DNA of 64,000 nucleotides from the NCBI GenBank assembly GCA_034440575.1, contig JAOTOL010001660.1, forward strand, positions 62,001 through 126,000, written 5' to 3'. The DNA is from Imbricaverruca yamaguchii. Taxonomy: Eukaryota; Arthropoda; Thecostraca; Neoverrucidae. A program made the translations under genes and the position numbers. This document shows, in pieces, positions 1-12,905 of the stretch. Under the pieces are notes generated by a model. It worked only from the letters and a program-made list of their open reading frames with translations. It did not search any database and was not told the origin of the DNA. Each line of letters starts with the position of its first letter. The stretch's first letter is position 1.

Positions 1-883
1 CACGCCCCTCCCACCTCCGGTGCGCCACTGTGTACGTCACAATGATTGTATAGCTTAACAATGACATTTAAGGAGTACATCGCACACAATCGACTTTCAC
101 ATGCCCATTGAACTAAATGCATCGCAAGTAGTGTTCAGAAACATACACCCTGCAATTGGCATAAATTCATCCCCTTTTCATCTGGTTCTTCAATTTCAGT
201 CCGCACGTACGCATCAACGCAGTGTAAAATAATTAACCATGTGGCCTGGAAATACACAGTTAATGGACTTGTGGTATTTCATCCTAGTCTTCGGTTTTTA
301 CCATTTTGCCACATGATGTATGTGCAGCCATGCACACAACTGCTAAATGATCTAAAATGCATGTGACTGAAGCGAAAGGCATTCTGCTTTTCAATCCTTA
401 AGTGGCAATTCTTTATTTTCTTCCAATCTTTCACTATTCCCAAGCAACTTCTTCCTTTATCCACACAGTTAATGGTGAAGTAACTTTAGGACACTGCATC
501 AACGGATGATGAAAAGCCTCGACAGTAGTCTCAACTGTAATTCCGTGTTTTAGTACCTTTAATTCAAATGTCTTCATTTAATATATTATGGGATCAGGTT
601 CCTTGTAAGCAGAGATGATTACACATATCATGAGTCGACCATCTGACTGAACCATTTCTGCTGAATGACATAATTTGAATTAAATGTTTAACATGCTGTC
701 AATACCACCATGCTGAAGATCCACTTGGTTCAGTTGCCTGCTCGTCAAGTGCCTTCTCAGGCCACATGACAAGCATTATAAGTCACTGGTGACATCACTC
801 TTATATCATTCCTCACTTCACCTAATCCTCTCAGGGATTCTGAAATCTTGAGCGACGTTGTTCGCACCTGAGGTTGATATAAT
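1..883. other. no gene recognised
   Basis: AT-rich sequence. Short frames only, no motif, splice chain or repeat recognised. Confidence 0.5.
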
Positions 884-897
884 AGGGTGCTGACTTC

Positions 898-1073
898 TTG
901 TTTATTGGTTGGTTCACGACACATTTTATGCACATTCACGGCTAATGGCGCCGCCCACACTGTTTCGCCGGTGGGCCGCGGGATTGGGAAATGTCCTGAG
1001 TGGCGCTAGAGTCGAACCCGGGACCTTTGGTACCCATAGCCCGACACCTTAACCATTCGGCCATCCCCGCCCC
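898..1073 (-). mobile_element. tRNA-derived SINE, 14-bp TSD
   Basis: Head GATGGCCGAATGGTTAAGG (A box) and GGGTTCGACTC (B box), then the shared body and a tail ACCAACCAATAAAC. Flanked by AGGGTGCTGACTTC at 884-897 and 1074-1087. The acceptor stem does not pair, so it is not a tRNA gene. Confidence 0.85.
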
Positions 1074-2668
1074 AGGGTGCTGACTTCATTATTGTATCGA
1101 TGCTACCATAGAAAATGATGGAAATAAGTATTTTGTTATGTTGGATGCCACCACCGAGAATACCCAGACATCTCATTGAAATAGTTGGATATCCGTATGC
1201 TGTGTGTCTAACTGTGAAAATTCAATGAAATGTGGAAACTTTTAAGTTTCATCTCACACTACAGTCACACAGTAGGTGTATCAGCCAGTAACATGTATGC
1301 TTTAATAATTAAAATACATATAAATGTTGAAGTGTTTGGCAGCCAGAACCAGGGGCATGTATAATATATTGCTATGTAATATCAAGGCAATTAACTTGTG
1401 CTTGCAAATCATATATCTTGCATTGATTGTGTTATGTTACTGCCTTTTCAACTTTTATAATTTTTTACTGGGGAAATTTTTTTAATGAAATCAATGTTAA
1501 ATATGGTACCAGTCAAAGAACCGGTGTTACTCTAGTATAAATGTATATTGGTACTTGCTGCCACCTTATCTGATTTATAGTATTTTCATAGCATGATATA
1601 AGGTGTAAATACCCATACACCTATTGCATTACACCAATTACTGAATTAGTTCCATTGTTGTAAGGTCATGACCAAGTGTGCATGATTTTAAACATTAAGT
1701 GATATGATGTGATATGTACAGACTCTGCTTAGTTATAGATTACAGGAGGTTTTTCCTGTAATTAAATATATGCATTCTGCCTTTTGGGAAGTTTAAATGA
1801 CTCAAAAGTGGGTGGGCCAGAGACCATTGTCCCCCCTCCCACACACACACACTTCAAAAATTGTGTGGGCCATGGTTCCCCCCCCCCCTCTATTCCTATG
1901 CACATGATTTAAATTGACAGAAAAAGTGGGTAGAAAAATATACATAGGGGCTCTGGAGGGGCAGGGATAAAGCCAGGCTTTAGTCTTCTCATGCTGCAGG
2001 TACAGGGTTAAGCAGTATATTATGACTATGAAATAAAATGGAACATAATTGGGCATAAATGCCATAGCAAAGAATGTTTGGAATTTTTTATTAAGACAAT
2101 ACTTGAAATGTTGCAGCAACAAAAATATATGCAGGTTTTAAAACCATACTCATCAGATCAGACCAGATTGGGCTGGATCACTCATGTGGACTTCATCCTT
2201 GTCTGCAATCATCTCCAGGATGCAAATAAATTGGTGTGTGTCCATAATTTGTGTATACAGTTCATGAGGGGCTACCTAAGCATCAATATAAAACAAAACA
2301 AGCTTATAAAAGTCATGAGGTAAGGCCCTGATATTAGAAGTTGATCTTGGGACCAAGGTAATAACATTGCTTCCTTATATTAAGTTACATTCATCCATTA
2401 TTATCCTTGGATTGTTCTCACAAAGTGAGGAAAACATCAAATCACCATTCCATTACAATTACAATAAAGTGAGGAATACAGATATCTTGAACTCATTGTA
2501 ATGACACTACAAAAATGTCCAAATGAATCCTTCACCATCTGAAGATTGCTATGCAGAATATTGCTTCCTTATGCCTTATGCTTTATTAACCTTAGTTTCT
2601 TTTCATGAAGCTGGGAGTGAAATACTCCACCAATGATGCATTGTATAAGAAGATATATATGTTGAGGA

Positions 2669-2880
2669 TTAGCTTAGTTAGTTTAGTCAGAATGCTGTGC
2701 TGCATTGGTCTCCCATGTACTGGCAAGACAGGTTTTGAGTCTGGGTATGCCAGCACAGCACTCTCAGTAAAATTTGGGAGTTAAACTGGAATTAATGGAT
2801 CAGGTGGTGGGCCAGGGCTCACCCAACAAGCTTTGTCTAGCTATAGAATCATGGTTCATAAACCACCCAGGATAGATTTT
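2669..2880 (+). mobile_element. old tRNA-derived SINE relic
   Basis: A-box-like TTAGCTTAGTTAGTTTAG and B-box-like GGTTTTGAGTCTGGG at suitable spacing. Body diverged, TSD not recognised. Confidence 0.45.
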
Positions 2881-5417
2881 AATAATTAAATATAAGGTAG
2901 ATCACTCATGTTTTTTCAGTTTGCCATAATGACATTGCAATATTTTCTGAAATACCTTCAATCACTACAGACTTCCTGTCACAATGGTCACATTATCTCA
3001 ATGATGTTCAAAAACATGTTTTTATAATATTTTTATCAAAAGGACATATTGGCCAAAAGAAAATGTATTTAATACATATTGTGATAGAAGATAAATTGTA
3101 CACTATTGTAATGTCATTAGGAACCATGGTTGAATTTGCTTTCTAGCCCTCAAGATGGCAAGGAAATGTTTTGAGAAACAAAATCAGAGAGCATATATTT
3201 CCTTTCTAGCATGTGACAATAGATCCCAAAGTTGCACTTTTCAGTGAGTCTTGATCACTTCACCACCAATCAGTTCATTGTCAAACAGCAACATTTAACC
3301 CTTAAAGAGAAAAATTGGAAGATAACTTTCTGGGGAAGACAATGCTCTGTATGACAACAACCCAGGAACACCCACCCCATTTGTCCAACCATGCTATGAA
3401 CTAAAGAGCAGTAATCATCACTATTCAATATTGCTCAAGCCTAATGAGATTAAAACAAATTTCACCATCAAGACTTCTATGCATTGCCAAATGCTTCTTC
3501 AGGATGGATAGTTTCTAATAGAAAAGTTGCCCAAATCTAGCTGCAAAATTGTTCACTTGGTGACTTTTCATGCATGCTGACTCCATTACAGAATGAGTGC
3601 TTAGTGTTGTTGCTGTTTGATAACTGCACCTAAACAGCATACTGCTTACAGCACATGGAGCATCTGAATTGAAAGTTAAAATGGAAAGTTGAAATGGATG
3701 GTATTACAATTGCTAAATTTGTGCAATAATGTGTTTATGAGTCTTCCAATTTATCTTTCCAAAACAATGTTCATGAAGGTGACTAAGATGATGACAACAC
3801 TTGTTTTATGTGCAAATTCTGACCTTTCAGCTAGCTTGTGAGCAATACACAAAAATGTTTTTCGAGTTAAGGAACAGCATAAAAAGCAATATCAAGTTTC
3901 ATGCACATTTTACCTCCCCAAAGCAAACAAAGATATCAAGTTTGGTGATGATGGGTTAAGTTAGGCTCAACTTTATAAAGGCATCAAAACAAATTCTGAA
4001 AAGCTATTATTCTGTTAGCTTAAGTTAAAAATTTTAAAAGTGGAAATATTCCATTCTTAAAAAGAATTTGCCTTCATGCATGGGAGGTTATGCTAGGCTG
4101 GGTTAGGTTATGCTGTCTTTTTTATAAATTTTCATCATAACTTTTATGCTAGGTAGGTATATTAACAAACTGCAATCTACTTTTGGGGTATTTGCTTTCC
4201 AATTAAAGTGTGCATTTGCACAGGAAATAATTGGTGACATCATGTATTAAACATCTAATGCAAATTCATAAATATTGCACACAAAATTTCAAGAAATCAG
4301 AAATTGTATCAAGCTTCAAACTTACCAGGATGAGTGGAGCATCAGCATAATGACATCCATAAACAATATATTGAAGAAAAATCCAAACACTTGAACATGC
4401 AATTAAAGACAAAGCACAAATACACTAAGGTGCAAATTTAGACCTGGCATAACTATATGTTCAAGAAAAATATGTCTCAATTGTTCATGTTTATTTTCTA
4501 AGTTTTAAGAAATAAAAAAGATCAACTTAAAAACATCATCTAACAAAAGCCTTTGTTTGCTACAAGGCATGCAAATGTCCATCAACATCTTGTGAACACC
4601 ATGAAGCACAATAATGTCTTATGGTCTAGGTATGCATATCACTACTCAGCATTCAAAAACATGCAAGCCTGCGAGGACACGTAAGATCACTATCTTGATT
4701 ATGTGTACATAGATGAACCAAATTATTCACCTTCAGAAGACTTAAAAATATATGTAGGTATACGGCTATATGTCAACCAGTCTGAATCCGACGTGGTGGT
4801 GAAACAGACCAAATTACTACCACCGACCTACAAGGTATTCCTCACAAATGACTCTTCGGATTCATTTTTGTGATCGTTGTAGCATGCTACCAAATTTTTG
4901 ATGTTCTAAAGTTTTCGCCACTGTATTAGGGATTTGGACCAGACAGCAGGCAAATGATACCTTCACTTTGAGGGCACACCGAAGTTCGCCTTCATTCTTC
5001 GATGACGTCACAGGTTTTTTCCCCCCCGACAGCAGTTGGTAAGACTTACGGTTCTTCTTGATATGTTACGCCATGCCAACGCCATGCATAGTTCAATGGA
5101 TAGTTCCAGCAGAACTGCCGCTATACCGGCGGTTCTGCTGGGTGTTCTTTGCCTTTGATATTCTTTTTTCTACTTTTTCTTATTTTTTCCTTCTGGGTAT
5201 TCATATTCATTGCATATTCTTTTTTGATCATTTGATGTAGCGTCAAATTATCCCGAGCTCGACATTACACTCTAAAAAATGTCCCGATCCCTTAATACAA
5301 ATTGGCTGGAGCCCTAAAGCCCATTCCAACACCAAGACAAATGCACTGAGTACAAAAAAGTACATCTAGGTAGGAACTCGGTTATGTAGCCAATCTGGCA
5401 GGGCCTCCTCGAAGGGA
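2881..5417. other. no gene recognised
   Basis: AT-rich. Short frames without recognisable motifs. 1088-2668 is similar. Confidence 0.5.
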
Positions 5418-5425
5418 CTTTCACT

Positions 5426-6216
5426 CAGGGGCGTCGCCACCGGGGGGGGCAGATGGGGCAATTTCCCCCCTGCCGTGAGACTGGGGGGGCGCCGCCCCTC
5501 CTGAAATTTGAGGAGGCCCCAGGACGAAAAGGAGGCCCCCAGGACGAAAAGGAGGCCCTCCAGGACTAAAAGGAGGCCCCCAGGACGAAAACGAAACCCC
5601 CAGGACTAAAAGGAGGCCCTCAGGACGAAAAAGAGGCCCACCGGACAAAAAGAAGGTAAGTCAGGACGAAAAGGAGGCCCCCAGGACGAAAAGGAGGCCC
5701 TCCAGGACTAAAAGGAGGCCCCCAGGACGAAAAGGAGGCCCCCATGATGGAAAGGAGGCCCTGCAGGACGAAAAAGAGGCCCTCCAGGACAAAAGAGGCC
5801 CTGGGAAGGCCCCAAGACGAAAAAGGGATTATGCAAATTAGGGGCCTCAAGGCCCCTAATTTGTAAAAAGAGTCACCTAGGAGAGGGAGGAGGCCCCAAA
5901 AAAAAGTGCAAAATATTGACACAGAGGCACCAGGACGAAAAGGCCACCAGGACGAAAAGGTAGGTCCCCATGATGAAAAGGAGGTCCCCAGGACGAAAAG
6001 GATGCCCTCTAGGACGAGAAGGAGGCCCTCCAGGACGAAAAGGAGGCCCTCCAGGACGAAAATGAGGCCCTCCAGCCCTCAGTTTCCCATTCCCGAACCA
6101 TACTAAGGGCTTAAAAACAATAGGAGGCCCTAACACAATGGAGGCCCCTTTTCGGGGAGCAGGAGGCCCCCTTTCGATCTCCCCCCCCCTGGAAGAATTT
6201 CGTGGCGACGCCACTG
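5426..6216. mobile_element. 791-bp hAT-like non-autonomous element filled with a minisatellite
   Basis: Ends CAGGGGCGTCGCCACC and, inverted, CAGTGGCGTCGCCACG. Flanking 8-mers are CTTTCACT and TTTTCACT (5418-5425, 6217-6224), 7 of 8 identical. Nearly all the interior is a purine-rich tandem repeat. No transposase. Confidence 0.85.
5500..6095 (+). repeat. 20-21-bp minisatellite, unit like CAGGACGAAAAGGAGGCCC
   Basis: About 25 imperfect units inside the hAT-like element, with a break around 5830-5920. Open frames seen here on both strands come from the repeat, not from a gene. Confidence 0.85.
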
Positions 6217-6346
6217 TTTTCACTAAGTGGGATTTCTTGCTCGTACCTAATCAGTACAGCATGGCGTCGCGGGCGGATCTAGCCTACCGGTTGCGGAATG
6301 GAGGGGCATCTTCAGCCCCCTCCTCGCAGTAGCATATACATGGCCT

Positions 6347-6401
6347 GCGTCATGGGAAGGGGTAATTTCCTATTTGGGAAGTTTACCCCTTCCATGACGT
6401 A
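6347..6401. repeat. imperfect 17-bp inverted repeat
   Basis: CGTCATGGGAAGGGGTAA pairs with TTACCCCTTCCATGACG across a 17-nt loop with one bulge. Confidence 0.75.
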
Positions 6402-7107
6402 GGGTGGCGCCTTAAATCCCCGTGTGGGATTTGGATGGCGCCCAACCCACCACTATTTGTTGTTTAAGAACACTAGATTTCGACACTATTTTTAAAAGGG
6501 GCTCTCTTACTTATTTGATATAGCAATAAGTGACCAACTTAATTTTCCTGTGGAGTGGCCCAATCATCACCATCGTTTCTGCCTTACCGGATTTCAGCCT
6601 GTACCCCTCCCATCCTGTTCGAATGTTTTTTTTTTCATGACATCACCTCGGACTGCTGAAATAGCAACTCAACAAATCACTTGAAAATTAAACGTTTTCC
6701 AATTTCGAGCATCCCAGTTCATAACGCACGGTCGCCACCACGCCAACGTTCGTGTACCTTTACGCCCGCCTTTCGCATTCGGCGCATTAGCCACAATTCA
6801 TGTGATTCTGCGGTTTCAGTTAGACATCCTATTTTTTGCTAATGGCTAGCACATGATAGTCTTGCGCCATATTTGACATGATGGAGCGCTTCGTATGGGG
6901 GTTTGGTGGGAAAATTCGATTTATTAAATTCGGTAATTAGTTATCTTTTTCCCACATTTTCTGGTGGTTAAGAAATCCGGCTACCCACTGAGTTTTGACG
7001 CACTTCATCTGGCTAGATATGCACCTAGATTGGCTACCGAACCGGCTCTCTGGTCGGTGTTCATTTGTTTAACCTACTGGATTTTCCTTCATCTACATGT
7101 AACGCGT

Positions 7108-7270
7108 GGGGACGAGTAGCCTAGGGGTAGGTTGCTCGTCTCACAATCGAACGGATGTAGGTTCGAGTCTCACTTGTCGCTACTCTTCGCCCGTGACCAA
7201 CCGGCGTGAGAGATTAGCGACGTTACATGACTCAACGATCGATGGGTCGTAAAACCAATAACCAACCAAC
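7108..7270 (+). mobile_element. tRNA-derived SINE with hairpin 3' end
   Basis: Head GGGGACGAGTAGCCTAGGGG and GGTTCGAGTCTC. Body CGCCCGTGACCAACCGGCGTG, then GCGACGTTACATGACTC and a CCAATAACCAACC tail. Flanks ATGTAACGCGT / ATATAATGCGT agree at 9 of 11. Confidence 0.8.
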
Positions 7271-7659
7271 ATATAATGCGTCTAAATGACCAATCAAAGT
7301 TTGTGTCTGACATCCAGAACATTTTTGAGACACTGACTCTTGTTAGAGTTTTGTCGCCTTTTTGTGCACCTCATTTTATTAGATTATGACAAGTTTCGGT
7401 ATACCCCAATGTGGTAATTTTATGCCGGCCTTTAAAAAAATGACCATGTCGCTTCCTGCGAACTCAGCCTGTTTTTGAAGTCCTCATGGAGTGTCATGGC
7501 CGCGGTGTGACTTGGGACCAGCGGCGTTTTATTTTTATAGCTCGCAGTGTGTTTATTTAGGGATGCAACACATGCTTGAAGACCCCGCCACTTATTGCGA
7601 GACTCGGTGCGCTTTGGAAGACCTGCCTCTCCTTGAGAAACTCGGTGTGCTTTTGAGGG

Positions 7660-8420
7660 CCTGATGGCTTTTCGGCCTCCCGTTGTGCCCTTAGAGTACT
7701 GCTGTGTTTCTTTGGGGCTCCTAACGTACATGTGTGGGGCCCCAGCACGATCTCGGGACCCCGGCACGATTGTTTGGTCCCAGTTGAGGAGCCAATGGGA
7801 ATCGTTATCGGGATCCAACATCAGTTTTCTGCGCGCAAGGCGATTATTGGGGTCAAAATATCGACCTGATGCTATATTTGTGTCCCGCCGCGATTTTCCT
7901 AGCTCCGCGACGTTTTTTTTTTCGAGGCCGTACGTGATGTCTAAAAATCTGGTGCGGTGTCTGAGGCTTTACAGCCTTTTTACTGGCTCGAACATTCTCT
8001 TTGTAATTCCTCCTGGTTTTAGTGCTCCAGCATTGTATTTTTCGAGTTTCGATGCGACTTTTTCGGCTACGCCGCCCTTATCTTGGGCCTTCGACGCCAA
8101 TTTTTGGGAACCCCGATAGGAACAGTTGATGACTAACCCGAATTTTTGCGAAGTACCGACGGAACTTTTTGGTCCAGAGAGCGATATTTTGGGGGGAGGG
8201 GTCTCGCCGAAAGTTCGTGGAGCTCTTTGTTGGGTCCTAGCACGATTTTGGCGAACCCCGGTGGAAATTTCCCGGCCCTGGCACGTGTTATCTGGGGTCA
8301 GCTTAATTTATTTGTAACCCCGTACGCAAATTCAGGAACATGATGCGATTTTGGGGCCCCAGCGCGATTTTTGGGGACCCGGCACGATTCGTGGGAACCC
8401 ATCCCTCCCAGGATCTAGGG
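7660..8420 (+). repeat. degenerate array of ~25-30-bp units (CCC-GGCACGATTTTTGGG type)
   Basis: Repeated phrases such as CCCAGCACGATCTCGGGACC, CCCGGCACGATT, CCTAGCACGATTTTGG and CCCCAGCGCGATTTTTGGGG recur at about 25-30 bp, with gaps. Frames here look like repeat by-products. Confidence 0.6.
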
Positions 8421-9559
8421 GGGCATTTTCTCATTTAGTACGCTACTGCGGCTGTTTAACGATATTTTTCAGCCCATGACGCCATTCAGAGTAGAAAGAC
8501 CTTTCGGAGAACTCGTTGCGGGATCTATGTTTAACACGCGACCTGGAGGCAGTCTGAAAATTACGCGCACTGGAAGAGGGAAAGGATTCTGTCCTCCTAA
8601 GATCCCGGCTCCTATTATAGTTGGAACAACTAAATTCGCAGAGTGGATGGGTACTGTAGTGAACTCTATTTTGTGCAAATTTCATGACCCTAGGTCAATA
8701 TCTTCGCGGTCAAATGAAGTCAAAAATGTCAAAATTGTTTGGTTTTGCGTGGCTTGGCTTGTCATTGTTTTGGATCGCTGTGATCGTGTTTAAATGCTCC
8801 AAAATGGACAGCAATGATGTTTTGGACATTACTAATGATGCAATACAGATGTTGAACCCGGAATTTGACCTCAGGTCACCTATATAACAGCACTTTATCA
8901 GGTCATTACCTGCTCCAGCTACCGAAACCGGGCCGCCCGCCCGACTACAACAATGACAAACGGTAGTTTTCAGAATGTGTAGGGAATAACATGCAAGGTG
9001 ACATCAATCGCATGACAATCATTTGCATTTATGACAGCATTCCAGTTGACCAAGTTTGGTTCCATTAACTTGCCATGAACTTGACCTGACTTGATATCGG
9101 TGACCTAACATGACTTTGAAACTATAAAGCATAACAATATGCATCAAAGAAGTCGCTAGTGTTGCCAAGAACACTTTCCTTTTGCCAATATACGGGAAGC
9201 GCATCAGCGCCGATTTTTGTGGTCTGGCGCTTATAATTTTTTCCTTTTACTTTAACGACCCCTAACTGGGCAGATTTTCACTGTTTCTTGCTTTAAGCAA
9301 CGCGCCGATCATTTCTAAGCAGGTACGCAAACAATGGCGTATATCTCCCGATTAAATCTGGAGTTATGTACGAAAAACCGGAGAGGCGGGCAGATTTCGC
9401 CCCCCCTCCAAGGCGCATGTTAATGTTTCAGTCCTCGCGTCAGTTCGATTGAGTCGCCGTGATTTTCGGGCGTAGTGTTTTATATTTTTAAGCCCTTTGC
9501 GCGGTTACTTGAGTTTAAAGGCGCTTCGACCAAAGCGTGATCATTTCACCCCCCCCCCA

Positions 9560-10240
9560 CTGCGTTTTGATGTTCGGCACCAGTACTCTTTTGGCTCCCG
9601 GTGCAATTTTTTGGTGGCTTGGCGCGTTCCTTTCCCTGGCCCGACTGTTTTTTTCTGGGTCATTGACTCGATTTGCGATGTCACAGTGACATTAACGGTA
9701 ATAATTGGTTTTTGGGAGGAAGGTGCGAATTTTCTGGACCCCATGCGCCATTTGGGTTTTCCAGCGTGGTTCTCAAGGGTTATGACGCGAAATTTTTAGG
9801 GTCCCAGTGCGGTTCTTTGGGCCCGGCGTCGTTTGTTGGCATCTCCAGTGCGAGATTTAGCGGCCCCGACTCGACACCCAACGTGATTTCCATGGGCCAA
9901 TGTCAGACTTTTCATGTTCTGAACGCTATTTCCGGGGCGCTGACCTGACCTCTTGAGGCCCCCAGTGTGACTTTCAAGGACACCGGCGAGACATTTTCGG
10001 GGGCCTTGGTCACATTTTTGAGCCTCCACCGTCCTTACGTCATTATTTGGCGATTTTCGTGGTTCGCAACGTCATCTTCAGGGATTTCAGTGCGGTATTG
10101 GCGTCCCCGGGGACATTTGCAGGATCCCCATGCGATCTTTTTGGCCCTAATTGTGATTCTCAAGGGCCCAGTGCGAATCTTATGGGTCCATGTGGTACTA
10201 GTGAATATGACGGTTGCTACAGGGGTCATGTCCTCATGAG
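9560..10240 (+). repeat. second degenerate array of the same type
   Basis: GTCCCAGTGCGGTTCTTTGG, CCCGGCGTCG, CCAGTGCGAGATTTAGCGG, CCCCATGCGATCTTTTTGGCC and CCCAGTGCGAATCTTATGGG repeat the theme of the 7.7-8.4 kb array, separated from it by about 1.1 kb of AT-richer DNA. Confidence 0.6.
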
Positions 10241-10445
10241 GCAGTTTTTGCTGTCTAATTTTGCTCTGAATTATTAAAAAGAAGAAAAAGCATTGAAGAG
10301 ATACGTGCTGCTTTCAGTAGACCCGAATAACTTCGACTGTTTGCATGCGATTTTTCTTTCCCAGAAATGTGATACATTTTGGTCTTCACACTACTCCACA
10401 TGGTCAGTCCTTCCGGATGCACCCCTCCACAGTGAGAACACTTAA

Positions 10446-11111
10446 CCCGTCCCGTCTCGGGTGGGGGGTTCCTCAACCGCCTCCTCAGGTTTTTCGCAGA
10501 TAGCGGACGAACGGCGCGCGGCAGCGCACCCGAACTTGGCATACCTCTTCCCACATCAATTTGACATGCTAATTAAAAATGTTAGGTCAGGTCATCTAGG
10601 GTCAACGTATTAGTCAAGGTCAAGTGAGGTCGCCTCCAAAAAAGTTAAACCAGTCGTCACGCTTTAACGGGTAGATATTTTGATGAAACTTTCAGCGATT
10701 GCTTTTCTTTACGGATGCAACAAAACGTGGAATTTTCCTCCTCTTTTTTCGTTTTTGGCTAAATATAGCTTTTGCGTATTTGATGAATTGCAGTTCAAAT
10801 ACAGGATTCTGGCTGAAGTAAGCAATTTTTGTTAGGACAAGTTGACTTCCAACGTTTCTCGGTCTGCTCTACCCATTGGGAAAAGAAAATTAAAGAAAAA
10901 TGTAACTCAAAATTTTGTTTTGAAAAGAATTGTGGCGACTAAAAAAAGTTATAGCCCTGGTCGATTTCGCTGTCCTTTTTCTCATTCCTAATAAATTATT
11001 TTTTTCATATATACCCAAAATGAACTCCCCAGAGACAAAAACATAATGTAAGCCGTGAAAAGTGGAAATCTAGCCCCCCTGGTGACGTCAATCTGACCCG
11101 GACGGCACGGG
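10446..11111. mobile_element. 666-bp TTAA-flanked non-autonomous element (piggyBac-like ends)
   Basis: TTAA at 10442-10445 and 11112-11115. Ends are CCCGTCCCGTCTCGGGT and, inverted, CCCGTGCCGTCCGGGT, matching with one gap and few mismatches. No transposase inside. TTAA targets and CCC ends suggest piggyBac; other TTAA-targeting superfamilies are not excluded. Confidence 0.65.
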
Positions 11112-11115
11112 TTAA

Positions 11116-12204
11116 TAGCCTGTTAACTAAAAAGTGACGCACTTCGGCACAATACATGGTACATGGCATCCACTGCACACCATCGATTGTAGGGCATGCT
11201 TGCTCAAGTGCCGACAACGATGAAGGAAGACGAGTCAATGTATAGTGTTAGTCAGGGTATCGTTAAACGAAAGTCCATATGCATTACGACCAAATGTATT
11301 CATAGAACGTGTGCTACACATTTGATGCTACATATAAAGGACCACTACACAACGCAATGGACCGGAGGACCGAATAAAAGCAAGGGGTGGCCCTCAGACA
11401 CTACACTTGGACTGAAAACCAGATACATATCATATTAGCATGTTAACACAACACGAAGAACAGTGCCATAATCAAAGCAGACGCGCACAACAAAACCTTA
11501 CCGAACCCTACTCAGCATTTCCAGAGGGTCATATTTGTCGACTTTGAAATATGACGCGACTCCAACTGCATACAAGGTACCGTCGGTCTATGTTGAAATA
11601 AGTGCCGCATATTGAGAGAGAATGCTACATTAGACAGACTGCCATATATTCTGATAGCCTTTTGTCGACATTTTGCCCCGCATATTTTCACACTTCTTCG
11701 GGAACGCACTTCAACAACCTGCGTGCAACACAAACCAGTCTGAGACGATGTTTCGCGTGTTGCAACAGGCTGAACGTCGGGTGTCCGGGTACGTAAAAGT
11801 CGGGGCCACATTTCTGGGCGTAAACACAAGCTAGACCACGGGCTACCCTCATCCTCGCCTCTGAAGTAACACACATACCTCCCTTCTCCTTGTCAACTCC
11901 GGCGGTCCGCAAGGCGCTCTCCTTCCCACGCACACGCACGGCGCTTGGCCCGTCGAAACAACACACAATTTCCGTCGCCACAACACAACTCGTCCGTCGA
12001 AACCGATCTCTGAGTGGGCAGCAACCTCCGTTACTCTTCTGCCGATGATACTGTCTGGCCCCGGCCGGCCATCTCGATAGACCTGCCACCAAAAATGTTT
12101 GTATTCTAGATGGTGAGATCGCGCTTTCAAAAAAATATCGTCTAGAATACTTTTTGTTTTGTATGTGTCCAAACTGATGACGGCAGGTTATGGTCTCCAA
12201 ACCG
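11116..12204. other. 3' flank of d4, no feature recognised
   Basis: Mixed composition. The longest minus frame here (11688-12242) shows no known domain and overlaps the minisatellite edge. Confidence 0.4.
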
Positions 12205-12690
12205 ATGGCGGCAGGTTGACCCGGTCCAGCGGACTGTGACAACAGGTGGGCCCGGCCCGGCGGATCAGTTGAGGGCTGTGGCAGCAGGTGGGCCAGGCCC
12301 GGTAACCAGTTGAGGGCTGTAGCGGCAGGCGGGTGCGGCGGTCCTGTAGACCAGTTGAGGGCTGTAGCGGGAGGTGGGTCCGGTGGTCCACTAGATCAGT
12401 TGGTGGCTGTGGCGGCAGGCGGGTCCGGTCCAGTAGACCAGCCAAGGGCTGTGGCGGCAGGCGGGTCCGGTCCAGTAGACCAGCTAAGGGCTGTGGCGGC
12501 AGGCGGGTCCGGTCCAGTAGACCAGTTGTAAACTGTAGAGGCGGGCGGACCCAGTCCAACGGACCAGCTGTGGGATGCGGTGGCAGACGGGTCCGGCCCG
12601 GTGGACCAGTGGGGAGCTACGTTGGCTGCAGACAGGTCCGGTCCGGCGGACCAGTGGGGAGCCGTGGCTGCAGACAGGTCCGGTCGGTGG
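12205..12690 (+). repeat. 42-bp minisatellite downstream of d4 stop
   Basis: Units of the GGCGGCAGGCGGGTCCGGTC + CAGTAGACCAGCTAAGGGCTGT type. Best-preserved copies are near 12410-12530, with diverged copies on both sides. May lie in the d4 3' UTR or a last intron. Confidence 0.8.
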
Positions 12691-12758
12691 CGCCGCGCCC
12701 ACCCATGCGGCGTCGGTGGCGACACTGCCCGCGGTCGGCGACCGAGCGACGTCTGACG

Positions 12759-12905
12759 TCACTGGGCCGCCGACTGCGGGCCCGAGTGGAACTCACGCAC
12801 GCACAGGTGGCAGCTCCACGAGCCCTCGGGCGGCTCGTTGAGCGGCGGCGACAGACAGTACATGTGGTAGCCGCGGTCGCAGTCGTCGCAGAACAGCAGC
12901 TGGTC
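12759..12905 (-). CDS. d4: d4 exon 10 (PHD2 core and C-terminus)
   Basis: Acceptor is tgccgcag|GAC. It encodes [20 protein letters not shown] then [13 protein letters not shown], nearly invariant in DPF proteins. Read through, it ends [17 protein letters not shown]. A strong GTGAGT donor starts at 12796, just after CHLCV, so the exon may instead end at 12797 and splice to a last exon that I did not find. No AATAAA was seen downstream in the next kilobase on this strand. Confidence 0.85.
   Translation of the reverse strand, partial: DQLLFCDDCDRGYHMYCLSPPLNEPPEGSWSCHLCVREFHSGPQSAAQ

Noticed and set aside
7104..7180. Possible tRNA gene at the A and B boxes
   Set aside because: Acceptor stem does not pair and the sequence continues into the SINE body with a TSD; it is a SINE head. 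The same applies at 1000, 17.2, 38.6 and 44.9 kb.
10255..10554. 99-residue minus-strand frame with CSHCGGVHPEG
   Set aside because: Straddles the left end of the TTAA-flanked element. A single CxxC-H motif without context is not enough.
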